From a virus, in the IMG/VR virus record IMGVR_UViG_3300009686_000008, positions 1 through 38,562 of that record: a stretch of 38,562 nt of DNA. One strand, given 5' to 3'. The translations under genes and the position numbers were made by a program. Under the pieces are notes generated by a model. The model worked only from the letters and a program-made list of their open reading frames with translations, was not told where the DNA came from and ran no database searches. This document shows, piece by piece, positions 24,592-35,100 of this stretch; within the stretch, counting starts at the first letter, position 1, and each line of letters starts with the position of its first letter.

Positions 24592-25512
24592 ATGGAATAT
24601 CTTGACGCCTACAGAGGGAGAATGAGTTCTACCGAAGATAATGTCCGAGGCCGAAAGGTTGCGGAAGCTCGCTCGAGGGCGATAAAGCACTTTGAACAAG
24701 ATCCATCATTCTTCGCTGTTAACGCTTTAGAACCGGATAGTTCAGAACCTATTCTAAAAAGAATAAGGATTATTAATGAATCGGTACTAAAACAGCTAAA
24801 CCCTGAAAGAACTTATAGTAAGTTCATTGTGCCGCATCCGGAAGAACCTATGATTTCTGGTACTATGCTTTTTGGACTTTATGATGTTGATTGGCTAGTA
24901 ACTGCGGTTACAGGTCTGGGTGACGTTCATCAGCAAGCTACTCTTCAAAAACTTAATGAAATGGTTAGCATAAAAATAGGAGACTCTATGCAGAGTTTTC
25001 CAGCTGTTGTTAACGGAGTTTCAAGGCTTGGAGACGGAGTTTTAGAAATGAATCTTTATACAATGCCGGATGAAATGATTAAAATCAGAGTTCAAAATAA
25101 TACTCTTACTAGAGGTATTTTGAGAAACGCTCGTATGAAGATAAGTAATAAGATGTATACATTGACGAAAGTTGATATATACACAGATGAGGGTGTATTA
25201 AATTGGATTGCAAAAGAAGATTTATTTGAATCGGGAGATTTAGAACCAGTAACACCACCTTCGGATACTTTGTATATCCAAGGGCCAGATACTATTACTA
25301 GAGCTAGAGATTATGTCTTTAGTATTCCTGGTGTAGAAGCAGCCACATGGATACTTACTGGAGCGACTACTGATGTAGTAAAAATTAAGAGTCAAGAAGG
25401 AAACCAAGTAGTTATTCGTGCAGAAAAAACTCAACTTGTGGAACTTACTTTAACAGCTACAGTTGGTACAGATACTTTAATTAAGACATTTAGATTAGTA
25501 TCATTACTATAG
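24592..25512 (+). CDS. Head-closure/stopper-like protein with C-terminal Ig-like domain
   Basis: 306 residues. Residues ~30-210 (FAVNALEPDSSEPILKRIRIINESVLKQLNPERTYSKFIVPHPEEPM, FGLYDVDWLVTAVTGLGD, GVLEMNLYTMPDEMIKIRVQNNT) read as a beta-barrel connector that seals the head after packaging. After a PVTPPSDT linker (~218-226), residues 226-306 (LYIQGPDTITRARDYVFSIPG...WILTGATTDVVKIKSQEGNQVVIRAEKTQLVELTLTATVG) have the strand pattern of an Ig-like (BIG/PKD-type) domain. Ig-like modules on phage virions often display outward and may bind surfaces. The fold calls are from pattern only. Confidence 0.65.
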   Translation: MEYLDAYRGRMSSTEDNVRGRKVAEARSRAIKHFEQDPSFFAVNALEPDSSEPILKRIRIINESVLKQLNPERTYSKFIVPHPEEPMISGTMLFGLYDVDWLVTAVTGLGDVHQQATLQKLNEMVSIKIGDSMQSFPAVVNGVSRLGDGVLEMNLYTMPDEMIKIRVQNNTLTRGILRNARMKISNKMYTLTKVDIYTDEGVLNWIAKEDLFESGDLEPVTPPSDTLYIQGPDTITRARDYVFSIPGVEAATWILTGATTDVVKIKSQEGNQVVIRAEKTQLVELTLTATVGTDTLIKTFRLVSLL

Positions 25513-25523
25513 GAGGTTAAAGG

Positions 25524-26027
25524 ATGGAAGACAATAATGGTTTAAAAAAACTAAGAGCTTATAAAGAAACTTTGCTAGAAGCAATTATTTCAGATGAGCA
25601 ACTAACAAAAGCTATTGCTAATAATACTACGAATTTTTTAGATGACGCAGTCACTGAACCTGGTCAACTTCTATATAAACAAATTTTTCCATATAAATGG
25701 ACTTTGCCGGAAATTCCGGATAGAAAAGAGGTTTATATCACAATGACGTTTGACATAGGTAGGCTTGAGGGTGGTATCTTTAATGATATTATTTTTAACA
25801 TATATGTTTTTGTGCATAAAGATATTATGAGAATTTACAATGGGACGCAGTATCTATTACGTTCAGATTTTATTATGGAGAAACTTGAAGATCTTTTCCA
25901 TAACAGTTCAGAATTTGGAGTAGGAAGACTAGAGTTACTAGGAATTGGAGAAGTTTTTGCTACTCCGGAAATGCCTGGTTTCTTTTTAACTTTTGCTACA
26001 GTGGATAGAGCTGGGAATAGAAAATGA
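25524..26027 (+). CDS. Tail completion/terminator-like protein
   Basis: 167 residues: helical start (GLKKLRAYKETLLEAIISDEQL), then ITMTFDIGRLEGGIFNDIIFNIYVFVHKDIMRIY and LRSDFIMEKLEDLFHNSSEFGVGRLELLGIGEVFATPEMPGFFLTFATVD. A ring-forming alpha-beta protein of this size, just before the tail tube gene block, fits a tail terminator (gpU/gp17-like). Its stop TGA overlaps the next ATG (ATGA). Confidence 0.7.
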   Translation: MEDNNGLKKLRAYKETLLEAIISDEQLTKAIANNTTNFLDDAVTEPGQLLYKQIFPYKWTLPEIPDRKEVYITMTFDIGRLEGGIFNDIIFNIYVFVHKDIMRIYNGTQYLLRSDFIMEKLEDLFHNSSEFGVGRLELLGIGEVFATPEMPGFFLTFATVDRAGNRK

Positions 26028-26779
26028 GAAAAATTCATGAAAAATTAATAAGAGCTAAACCAATAAAGGTTGAGAATATTTTAATTTCACTACCTACTTT
26101 GAATGAAATATTTGATTTAGGTTTAGATAAGTACCTTGAGTATCTTCAATCAATTATTATTGATATTAGCGATCTTAATTTAGATACTGAAATTTTCGCA
26201 GGAGAAGAATTTTCCGATTATCAAATTTTCATAATGTTACTTTTAACAAGTAAAGATTTTCAAAATACCTTTTTTGAAGCTATGCAACTTTTCACAAACG
26301 ATACTTTTGTTTTTGAACAGGAGCATATCGTAGGTTTAAGAAAGACAGTTACAGAAGAGGGAGAAGTTAGTTTTGAATTTAATCAAATATTAACCGAAGA
26401 ATTTTGGTTAGAAATGCGTAAAGTGCTTTCATTAGCACATATGCAAGAAGAACCAAAAAGATATGATTATGCCAATGCAAAAGCAAAGGCAATCATGGAA
26501 AAATTAAGAAAAAATAAAGAAGAAGTTCAAAGAATAAAAGCAAAAAGGGGACAATCTGAATCATTAGAGGTATATGAATTAATAGGAAGCGTTTGTACGC
26601 ATTCTAAAGCATATAATTTATTTAATGTTTGGAATTTAACCTATTATCAATTCTTTGATCATTATTATAGATTGAATATCAATGACAATTATCACTTTTC
26701 TTTGCAATCAATTCTTGCAGGAGCCGATCCAAAGAAAGTGAAAGTTGAACATTGGACTTCTTCAATTAAAACAAACTAA
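26024..26779 (+). CDS. Tail-region protein, possible assembly chaperone
   Basis: 251 residues, helical. First ~110 residues are acidic and hydrophobic (LNEIFDLGLDKYLEYLQSIIIDISDL, FMLLLTSKD type); the end has NVWNLTYYQFFDHYYRLNINDNYHFSLQSILAGADPKKVKVEHW, a pattern (aromatic YYQF, AGADxKKVxxxHW) that recalls tail proteins encoded near the tube in Bacillota phages, sometimes annotated as chaperones. Four-base overlap with the upstream gene. It precedes rather than follows the tube gene, unusual for a chaperone, hence low certainty. Confidence 0.62.
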   Translation: MRKIHEKLIRAKPIKVENILISLPTLNEIFDLGLDKYLEYLQSIIIDISDLNLDTEIFAGEEFSDYQIFIMLLLTSKDFQNTFFEAMQLFTNDTFVFEQEHIVGLRKTVTEEGEVSFEFNQILTEEFWLEMRKVLSLAHMQEEPKRYDYANAKAKAIMEKLRKNKEEVQRIKAKRGQSESLEVYELIGSVCTHSKAYNLFNVWNLTYYQFFDHYYRLNINDNYHFSLQSILAGADPKKVKVEHWTSSIKTN

Positions 26780-26791
26780 GGAGGAATTAAT

Positions 26792-27550
26792 ATGGCAGCA
26801 CCTAATAGATGGGCGGTAAGAGAAGCAGCAGAAGCTACTTTTTATGACCTGGAAAGTAAACTTCCAAGAGTCACTCTAAGAACGCTAAAAATGACAGAAG
26901 TACAGACAACTGGTGAAACAGTTTACGCAATGGGTGGTAGAGGTAATGCGAAGTTAGTTGGATTCTCTGGTAACAGAGAGGCTACTATGGCTTTACAGGA
27001 CGCTATCTTTGACAACGAAGCTTTAGCTATGCTTACTGGTAATGCAGTAACAACTGGCGAAAGAACATTACAGAAATTCCACGAAGCTACTCTTGGAGCA
27101 GATTTAACTATCAATCTTCCATTCACACCAAACGTAACAGCTCTTCAGGTACACCCTGTAATTGCTGGAGCTCTTGAAGAAGCACTAGTTTTAACTACTG
27201 GTTATACCGCAACAGGTAAAGTAGTTACGGTAGTGGCAGGAGCAGAAGCGGGAGATAAGGTAAGAGTTTATTATGAAACTACAATTGGTAGTGCTAAAAC
27301 TATTACAGTTACAGCATCCGATTTTGGTGGAACATTCAGACTTGTTGCTGACGTTCTTGTAAGAGATGCAGAGACTTCAAAGGTTTACTACGCTCAGTTC
27401 ATTGCACCAAAGGCGAAGATAGAAGATGATTTTACTTTCAGTTTTTCTCCAGACGGAGATCCTTCTGTATTGGATATTCCACTACAGTTACTGAAAGATT
27501 CTGCTTCTGATAATATGTGGGAACTTGTCATTTATGACGAGGAAGTTTAG
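26792..27550 (+). CDS. Major tail (tube) protein
   Basis: 252 residues, beta-rich: NRWAVREAAEATFYDLESKLPRVTLRTLKMTEVQTTGETVYAMGGRGNAKLVGFSGNREATMALQDAIFDNEALAML, then an inserted segment with VVTVVAGAEAGDKVRVYYETT and a last part VLVRDAETSKVYYAQFIAPKAKIEDDFTFSFSPDGDPSVLDIPLQLL. The last pattern (VxxAKIxxxFxFSFSPDGDPSVLDIPLxxL) is typical of tube proteins. High-expression codons, excellent ribosome site, and a strong terminator right after it fit the most abundant tail protein. Confidence 0.88.
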   Translation: MAAPNRWAVREAAEATFYDLESKLPRVTLRTLKMTEVQTTGETVYAMGGRGNAKLVGFSGNREATMALQDAIFDNEALAMLTGNAVTTGERTLQKFHEATLGADLTINLPFTPNVTALQVHPVIAGALEEALVLTTGYTATGKVVTVVAGAEAGDKVRVYYETTIGSAKTITVTASDFGGTFRLVADVLVRDAETSKVYYAQFIAPKAKIEDDFTFSFSPDGDPSVLDIPLQLLKDSASDNMWELVIYDEEV

Positions 27551-27577
27551 GCTTAGCATATTAAAGTAAACAATTTA

Positions 27578-27612
27578 GGGAGATTGCATTCTGATGCTTT
27601 CTCCCTTTTTTT
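27578..27612 (+). terminator. Terminator after the tube gene
   Basis: GGGAGA (27578-27583) and GCAT pair with ATGC and TCTCCC (27600-27605) with a TT/TT internal loop, followed by seven T. Strongest rightward terminator in the window. Confidence 0.92.
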
Positions 27613-27647
27613 GTTGCCCATTTTTAATAGAAAAGGAGAGAATATAA

Positions 27648-28088
27648 ATGAAAAAAATTACAGCTGATTTCCATAAAAAAATGGAGTCTAAAATACCTAA
27701 AACTAAAACTATTAATGTGGAGGTTGAGGGAGAGGATTATGAAATTCTTATAAAGAATTTTTTAAGTCTTGAAGAAAGAGTAAAGTTTATTACAGATGGC
27801 TTATCTTTAATGGAAGCCAATATTGAGTTAGACGAAAAGACTGGAAGTACATTACTTCTAATGATTATATATAAAAACGTTACTAATATTGAGTTTCCTG
27901 AAGACTTAAAAGAACAAGTTTCTCAATTCACATGGTTGCTTGAAACAGGTGTCCTAAAGAAAGTTTCTGAGAATATTAAACCTGGATTTATTGAAGAACT
28001 TGCAGACTTTCTAACAAGGTCATTCCTTGAAGCTGAGAAAGAAGCAAAAAGAATATTGGATGAAAAGTTGGCAGAAAAAGCTGACTAG
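27648..28088 (+). CDS. Tail assembly chaperone-like protein
   Basis: 146 residues: basic start (KKITADFHKKMESKIPKTKTINVEVEGEDYEILIKNFLSLEERVKF), then helices ending DFLTRSFLEAEKEAKRILDEKLAEKAD. A small acidic helical protein between tube and tape measure fits the gpG-type chaperone that coats the tape measure during tail assembly. No slippery sequence with an overlapping second frame was seen near its end, so the usual programmed frameshift to a longer form is absent. Confidence 0.7.
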   Translation: MKKITADFHKKMESKIPKTKTINVEVEGEDYEILIKNFLSLEERVKFITDGLSLMEANIELDEKTGSTLLLMIIYKNVTNIEFPEDLKEQVSQFTWLLETGVLKKVSENIKPGFIEELADFLTRSFLEAEKEAKRILDEKLAEKAD

Positions 28089-28089
28089 G

Positions 28090-28103
28090 ACTCCGAAAGG
28101 AGT
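28090..28103 (+). promoter_or_regulatory. Hairpin holding the ribosome site of the 28111 gene
   Basis: ACTCC, GAAA tetraloop, GGAGT: the Shine-Dalgarno GGAG is the right arm. ATG at 28111. Translation would need opening of this stem, for example by ribosomes ending the upstream gene (stop at 28086-28088). Confidence 0.65.
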
Positions 28104-28110
28104 ATAAACA

Positions 28111-29154
28111 ATGGCAAAATATACTAGTAAGGGTATTAAAGCTACTAAAGCTATGGCTAAAGCAGAGAAAAATAACTTCTATAGCAATTTAACTCAAAGA
28201 TTTGTTAAAGAAGCTATCTCTGAATTTGATGGCACCCAAAGACAAAAATCTTTAAAATTTCTTTTGAAGAGAATGCAAACGCAGGGAGATGACTTCCAAA
28301 GATTGCATGGAGTTGGAGAATGGGCTGAAGGTATTATAGGTATTTATGCAGGTGTCTATCGAACAAAAAAAGACATTATGAATTATAAAGTTTTTGATCA
28401 AATTCCTTTCTGGCAAGAAGGAGATATGGTTTTAAAAAAAGGTTTTAAAAACTCCAAAGGTAAATTTGAACCAGTGCACATCCAAGCCAAAGGTTTCGGA
28501 GGATCTGTAAAAATACTTCCAGAAGCACATTTGGTTTTAGATGAAAAAGGTAATGTAATCCGAGAAGAAAGCCTATATTCTGTTCTTTCAGAGTATGTGA
28601 AGAAGAGCCCTCCAAACTTGCGTATTGCCGCACCTATAGATCAAAATGCGACAGTTGGTTTTTTTGATTTGGGAGTTTTAACTTTCTTAGGATTGGCTAA
28701 AAGATATCCTAAATCTTTCTATTTTGATATTTCAAAAAAATCAGAGTTATTTTCGAAGACAACTGATGAGTTAATTGCTGATGCAAAATCCGGGACCACA
28801 GCTCATGCTATGGCACAGTTAGTTTTTATTGCCCAGAGTAACTTTGGTAAAGAACAAAAAGATTTAGATAAAATGCTAAGAGATAGTATTTATGAAATAA
28901 GAAAAGCCATGTGGATTGAAAGCGGTAGTTTAAGATTTAATTATTCACCAACTGTATTGGGTAAAAATATGAATCCTTTGATTAATACAGGTATCCGCAA
29001 GGGTGAGAATTTAAAACCATTTTATACTGTATTGAAAAGATTATATGGTGCTAAAAAAGGTGAATCTACCTATTTCAGTAACTCCTTCCCGACTAGAGGT
29101 AATAAAGATCCAGAATTTTATTACAGTAACACTTATGCTAATGTTGAATACTAA
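28111..29154 (+). CDS. Tail-region protein of unknown function
   Basis: 347 residues, basic, mixed alpha-beta: TQRFVKEAISEFDGTQRQKSLKFLLKRMQTQGDDF, IPFWQEGDMVLKKGFKNSKGKFEPVHIQAKGFGGSVKILPEAHLVLDEKGNVIREESLYSVLSEYV, RYPKSFYFDISKKSELFS, ending FSNSFPTRGNKDPEFYYSNTYANVEY. No family recognised. It stands where many siphophages have the second chaperone reading frame, between chaperone and tape measure, but it is a separate gene of much larger size with its own start. A minor tail or tape-measure-associated role is inferred from position. Confidence 0.65.
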   Translation: MAKYTSKGIKATKAMAKAEKNNFYSNLTQRFVKEAISEFDGTQRQKSLKFLLKRMQTQGDDFQRLHGVGEWAEGIIGIYAGVYRTKKDIMNYKVFDQIPFWQEGDMVLKKGFKNSKGKFEPVHIQAKGFGGSVKILPEAHLVLDEKGNVIREESLYSVLSEYVKKSPPNLRIAAPIDQNATVGFFDLGVLTFLGLAKRYPKSFYFDISKKSELFSKTTDELIADAKSGTTAHAMAQLVFIAQSNFGKEQKDLDKMLRDSIYEIRKAMWIESGSLRFNYSPTVLGKNMNPLINTGIRKGENLKPFYTVLKRLYGAKKGESTYFSNSFPTRGNKDPEFYYSNTYANVEY

Positions 29155-29173
29155 TAAAAAGGAGGTGGAGTAA

Positions 29174-32100
29174 ATGGAGAATGATACTTTATATGAACTG
29201 CTCGTTGGTATAGACGAGGATGCTTCCGCCTCTTTAATGAACCAACAACTACAAGGACTTGGTGCGGGACTTAAGGATTTACAAATAAAAATTAGGCTTG
29301 ATGACAGCTTCAAAGAAGAGTTTACTAATGTTGTAAACAGAATGAAAACCGACCTTGAAATGGGTGGATATACAGGACCGAATAAAGATATCTTTTTAAA
29401 TCATGAAAAAGGTATTAATAAAATCCTAGCTGCTTATGGTGAGTTTGGGGCGACTATTACAAATATATTTGCAAAATCAGATGGTAGTTTTAATGGATTG
29501 ACCATGCTTGCTAAAAATGCGGCAGGAGATATCGAGAAAATTAAATTTGATGAAAAATTTCAGAAAACATCTTCTCAAATTTTTGTAAATTTAGAAAAAG
29601 GGATCAACGATTTCAAAGCGGCTATTAATACTACTGAAAAAGCTTTAGCAAACTTACTTCAAAAGAAAGCTGCGGGGAAATCAACTCCTCTTATAGATAA
29701 GCAAGAAATTGAACTTACAGATAAGTTGAATCTACAATATGTAGAGCTTTTCCAAACAATCAATAAAAGCTCAACTATTGATGAAAGAAGACGAGAAGAA
29801 CTTTTAGGAGAACTTGTCTTATTAAAAGAAAAGAATGAGTTAGCTAGACAAAGTGCCCAAGAAAAAGGTAAAGACGCAGAGGGATATGAAAGAGCTAAAA
29901 AAGCTTTAAAAGATTACAAAGCTGAATTAGAACTTTTAACTAAAATTCAATTAGGTCAAAACGATTCTAAAACCGAAGCAGAGTCTAAAAGAAGAATCTC
30001 TGGACTAAAGGGTGTAGCCAAAGGTTACCAAGAAATTACTAAAGAGATGGAACAAGCTAGAGTAGCGGAGAAAGAAAATTTCAAAATCGCTCAAGTAAAA
30101 CAATGGGAGACTCAATACAATGCGGCTATAAATACTATTCAAACTAATGTAGCAAAATTACAAACAGCTTATGAAAAATTAAACTATAGTCAACAACATG
30201 GAGATACCTCAGGACAAGCTGTCCAACAAAGCAAAATAGATAAATTAGGTAAAGAAATTGAAGAAGTCTCTGTTTCTGCTTTAAAACTAGGCGGAAATTT
30301 AAACAAACTAGACTCTACCAAAGGCGTTTTATCAGGTTTTGAACAAGAGCTAAGTAAAGCTAAGAGTGTCATGATGGATACTGGCAGACAAGCAGAAGAA
30401 CTTGAAAAACGTTTTGGAAAATTAAAAACTGAAACAGCTTCAGGTGCAGGCATGGAGCAACTTATCAAGCAGTATAAAGAAGGAAGTATCTCAGCAGAGG
30501 ATTTTGCAAAAAATGTTTTTGGTGTAGGTGCGACTGTTAAAGATGCTGGTATAGATAATAGTAATTATGCTCAAATGACTAATACCTTAAAAATTGCTGT
30601 TAAAGATGCAAGCGGAGAAGTTAGAATATTCAAAACAACTTTTGACGAAGCGTCTAAAGGCCTTAGGGTTGCTGGCGGTGCATTAGACTCTGCCAAAGCG
30701 AGTGTAGTAGGTTTTAAAAATCAAATTATGGACGCAGCTAAGAAAATTGCTACTTGGGGACTTTCAACTAAGATCGTTTACGGTACTTGGAGAGCTTTTC
30801 AAGATGGAATAGAAGTTGTAAGACAATTAGATAAAGAACTTACTCAGATTGCAATTGTGCAAGGAACAACAAGGGCTTCAGCCAAAGAGCTTGGAGACCA
30901 ATATGCTAAAACAGCTGTTGATCTAGCACAAACAGTTCAAGACGTAGCTAAACTTAATACAGAGCTTGTTAGACAAGGTCTGACATTAGAAGAATCTGCG
31001 GCTAGAGCTGATACTATTATGAAACTAAGTTCAGCTGGTATGGTTTCTATGGAGCAATCTCTTCAAGTTATTACCACTGGTGTTAACGCACTTGGGGAAA
31101 CACATCAGAGAGTTGCGGATGTAATTCTTAAAGCTTCTATGCTTTCAGCGTCTGACGTTGAAGGATTAGGTGAAGCTTTTAGTAAAACTGCTTCTGGTGC
31201 TAAAGCAGCAGGACTTTCAATTGAAGAAACCTCTGCTTTACTAGCAACAATGAAAGAAATTACCCAAGAAGGTGACAGCCAACTAGGTACTTCTTTAAAG
31301 AGTATGTTAGCTAGATTTAGTAAAATAAATGAAGAAACCGGTGAAATGAACGAAGATCTAAACCAAGTTCAAACAGCCATTGAATCTGTAGGTATCGAAT
31401 TTACAGATGCTTCTGGTCAAATCAGAAGTTTCTATGATATTACTGAAGACCTATCTGTTATTTGGGATGACCTTGATAAAAACACTCAGGCTTATATTGC
31501 TACTCAAGCAGCCGGTGTAAGACAACAAAATAGATTCTTTGCAGTAATGGATAACTTTAATAAAGTTCAAGCGATTAATAATGACTTAACAAATGCGGCC
31601 GGAACATTACAAGAAAGTTACGCAACTTACTTACAAAGTTCAGAAGCAGCATCTAAGAAGCTTGAAGCCGCCATGCAACAATTATGGATTAACTTTATTG
31701 ATTCAGATGTTTTAATTCAACTAACAAACCTTGGAACTTCTATAGTGAAGGTTGTAGATAGTGTTGGATTATTAAATGTAGCTGTTATGATTCTAATTAC
31801 AAAATTTGGACTGTTAAATAAAGCTACTATGCTAATGTTTAAACAGGCTTTTGTTAATGGATTAACTGCAGCAGCAAGACAAATGGTTACTTTAGGGGCA
31901 GCCACTTCAGGTGCCGCAGTTAGTGGTAAAGTTTTTACCGCAGTAGCAACTGGACAAATTGGATTAATGAAAGGCCTTGGAGCTGCAGCTGTCGGACTTA
32001 AAGTTGCTTTAAGCACAATGTTCCCTGCCTTAATACTAACAGGTCTCGTAGCAGGAGCTTTTGCTTTAATAGGTAGTGAAATTAAAAGAGTTAAAGAAGA

Positions 32101-35100
32101 AGCAAGATTAGCTAGAGAAGAAATGGAAAAAATTGAAGCGACTGCTAAAAGTCACGTAGCTAGCGAAGCTGTTAATGCTTTAGAGATAGAAGAAACTTTT
32201 GCTAAGATTATAGAATATAGATCAAGATTAGGAGAACTAAACTCTGGAGAACTGAGAGAATTTTACGAACTAAATAACTTATTAATTTCAAAAATCCCTG
32301 AGATAGGAACTCAACTAGACAATTATGGTAACAAAATTGTAGGTGTTTCTTTAAGCTTAGAGGATGTTAATAAAGCTCAAGAAGCTTTGAAGCAAAGTGA
32401 TTTTAAAGCCTATTTAGAAAACGTAGATACTATCTTAGCAGAGAAAAGAGAATTCCTACTAGATACAGACGAAGCTACAGGAAAGATTAAAGCTTTATAC
32501 GATGAAATTAATCAAGCAGGAAAAGACTCTGGAAATTCTACTTACTCCCCTGAACAAAAACTAGCTAAGGCAATGGAAAGCAATGCTAAGATCATAGCCC
32601 TTCAAGAATCTGCTCTTCCAGAGTTCGAGCGTCTTGGTAACGAAGCTATGGATGCTATGATTACTACTTTAATCGCAAGAGGTCAAGAAGTTCCTATTGT
32701 AATGCAGCAAGCTTTAAGATCACCTGAGTTATTACAAGAACTTGGTAAAGCTTATTATGACGGAGCTAAAATCGATGAATTAATAAACTCTCCTGAAATG
32801 CAAGCTATGAGAACTCAATTCCAAAATATGAGAATAGAAATCCAAGGTGTTGATTATTCAATAAACCAACTTGGAACTGGTTTTGAATCTTTAAGATTAA
32901 GATATGAGAATGGTAGTATAACTCTCGAGCAGTATAAACAAGAATTAGCGGACGCTGCGAATCAAACGACAAAACTAGCTGGAGAAAACGAAGGCCTAGG
33001 TAATGCTATGAGGGCTCAAATTGCGGTTGAACAAGATTATATTGCTTCTTTAGAAGAACAAATAATGACAGAAGATCAACTTGCAGCTTCAAGAAGTGCA
33101 GCTAGAGAAAGTTTTGAAAGTGAGTATGCAACTCTTGGAGACCAACTTAACGAGTATGCAGCATTATACGACATAATCAATGATAAGAAAGTAACTAATG
33201 CAGAATTAGATAACTTGCTATTATCTACGTATCCTCAATGGATGCAATACACAGGAGACAGAATAGGCCTAGAAGAAGCGTTAGGTAACGCGTTTAATGA
33301 CACTGCGAATACTCAAGCAGAAGCTTATATCACAATGCTTGAGAATACTGGTCAATTCACAATGGGCTCTTTAGGTCTCTCAGCAGACATGTTTGATGGA
33401 TTAGCATCAAACTATAGTCAAGATATTATGAACTCTAAAACAAGGGCAGAAGCTAGAATCAAAGTAGAAAATGCACTTATTCAATCTTTAGGTAAAATGT
33501 GGTCTCAATTCTTTGCCGCTACAGGTAAGGGAATAGAAGTACAAATAGGCCAGATTGTAAAGTATGCTCAAGATAATAAACTGTCTGGACAAGCATATCA
33601 ATATCTAGTAGATTCTGCAACAAAGACTGCGAAAGCTATGAATACTTCTGCGGATGTTTATAAAAATACTATCAATAGTATTTCAGCAGATACTGCTAAG
33701 ATTAAGATGCAATCTTCTAGTATCGGTAATTACGCTGATAACATTAGAAAATCTTTAGACGGGGCTAAGAAGAGTGCCGGTGGAGCAGCCAAGTCTACTA
33801 AAGATATGGCAGATGCAGCAAAAGAAGCAGAAGAAGCTTTAAAAGCCTACAATGAAGCAATGAAAGCTACTCAAGACGCAACTAAAGAAGTTTTTGATTT
33901 TGCGTTAAAATATATCGAATGGATTGAAGAACAAAAACGCGAAGCAATGGAAAAGACTTTCGAAGATGCTGAGAAGGCGGCTGAAGATGCTTATGATACT
34001 ATTGAAGAAACTTTAGAAAAAGAAAAAGATGCACAGTTAGAAGTATTAGATATTAAAGAAAAGAGCATAAAAGCAGAAGATGAGTTACTAGAGTATCTTA
34101 AAAAAAGACAAGAACTCCAAGAGGGTATTGTTGACCTTGAGTATCAAATTGCGATTGCTAGTTTTGACTCTACTATTGGTGGAGTTAAACGAAGACGAGA
34201 ACTTGAGGAAGCTCTTGCCGAGGAAAGAAAACAACTTGCCGAAACAGAAGAAGAAAGACTTAAGCGCATGGAAGAGGAAGCTTATGCAAGAGAAAGGGCT
34301 TTCATTGAGAGCCAAGCAGAGTGGGAGAGAATTCAGGCAGAAGAAACAAAGAATTCTAGAATTGCAAACGCCCAGGCTGTTTTCGATGCAGAGAAAGCTT
34401 TCTTAGACCAAAAATATTCAGACGAAGAGAAATACCTACTAGCAAAACAAGCTACTCAATCTGGAATGATTGCGAATCTACAAGGTGAAATGATTCCTTT
34501 AGTCGCAGCTTTCAAAGAGTTAGCGATTGCTAATGGTGAGTTTTGGACTTTCTTTGGACAACAACAAGTAGCAGATTTTGGAACGAAGGTTACTGAGGTC
34601 TTAGCGGCAATTAAGAAACTTGGGTTTGAGACAATTCAAACATGGAAAGAAGTTGCAAGTGCAGCTAATAACGCTATGAGTGCTGCTAGCGCGGCTAGTT
34701 CGGCTAGCGGAGGTAGTGGCGGCGGAAGTGCCTCTAGTGGGGGCACACCTCCTAAACCTACGAGTTCACCTACCCCACCTACCCCTAAAATGAGCGCCGG
34801 AGAAGTAAGAGCTCTTCAGACCTTTATTAATAGGGCAGCAAGATATAGCGGTTCAGATAATGTGGGAACAGTCGCTGTAGACGGAGATTTCGGACCAGCT
34901 ACTCAGAGAGAGCTGAAAGATTTAGCTAACACTTATTTTGGTTATGGTAAGAAATACGGAAGTATGAATTTATATTCTAGCCTAATGTCTGGTGCAAGCG
35001 GTAAGTTTATAGATAGCGCTATATTGAAAAAAGTAAGTAACCTATTTAGTACTGGAGCTACTCCTAACTATAGCGTAGCTACAAGTTCAACTAAGGTAAA

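Noticed and set aside
27900-28200. Programmed -1 frameshift in the tail chaperone gene
   Set aside because: No slippery heptamer with a long overlapping frame at the gene end; the next gene has its own ribosome site and ATG.
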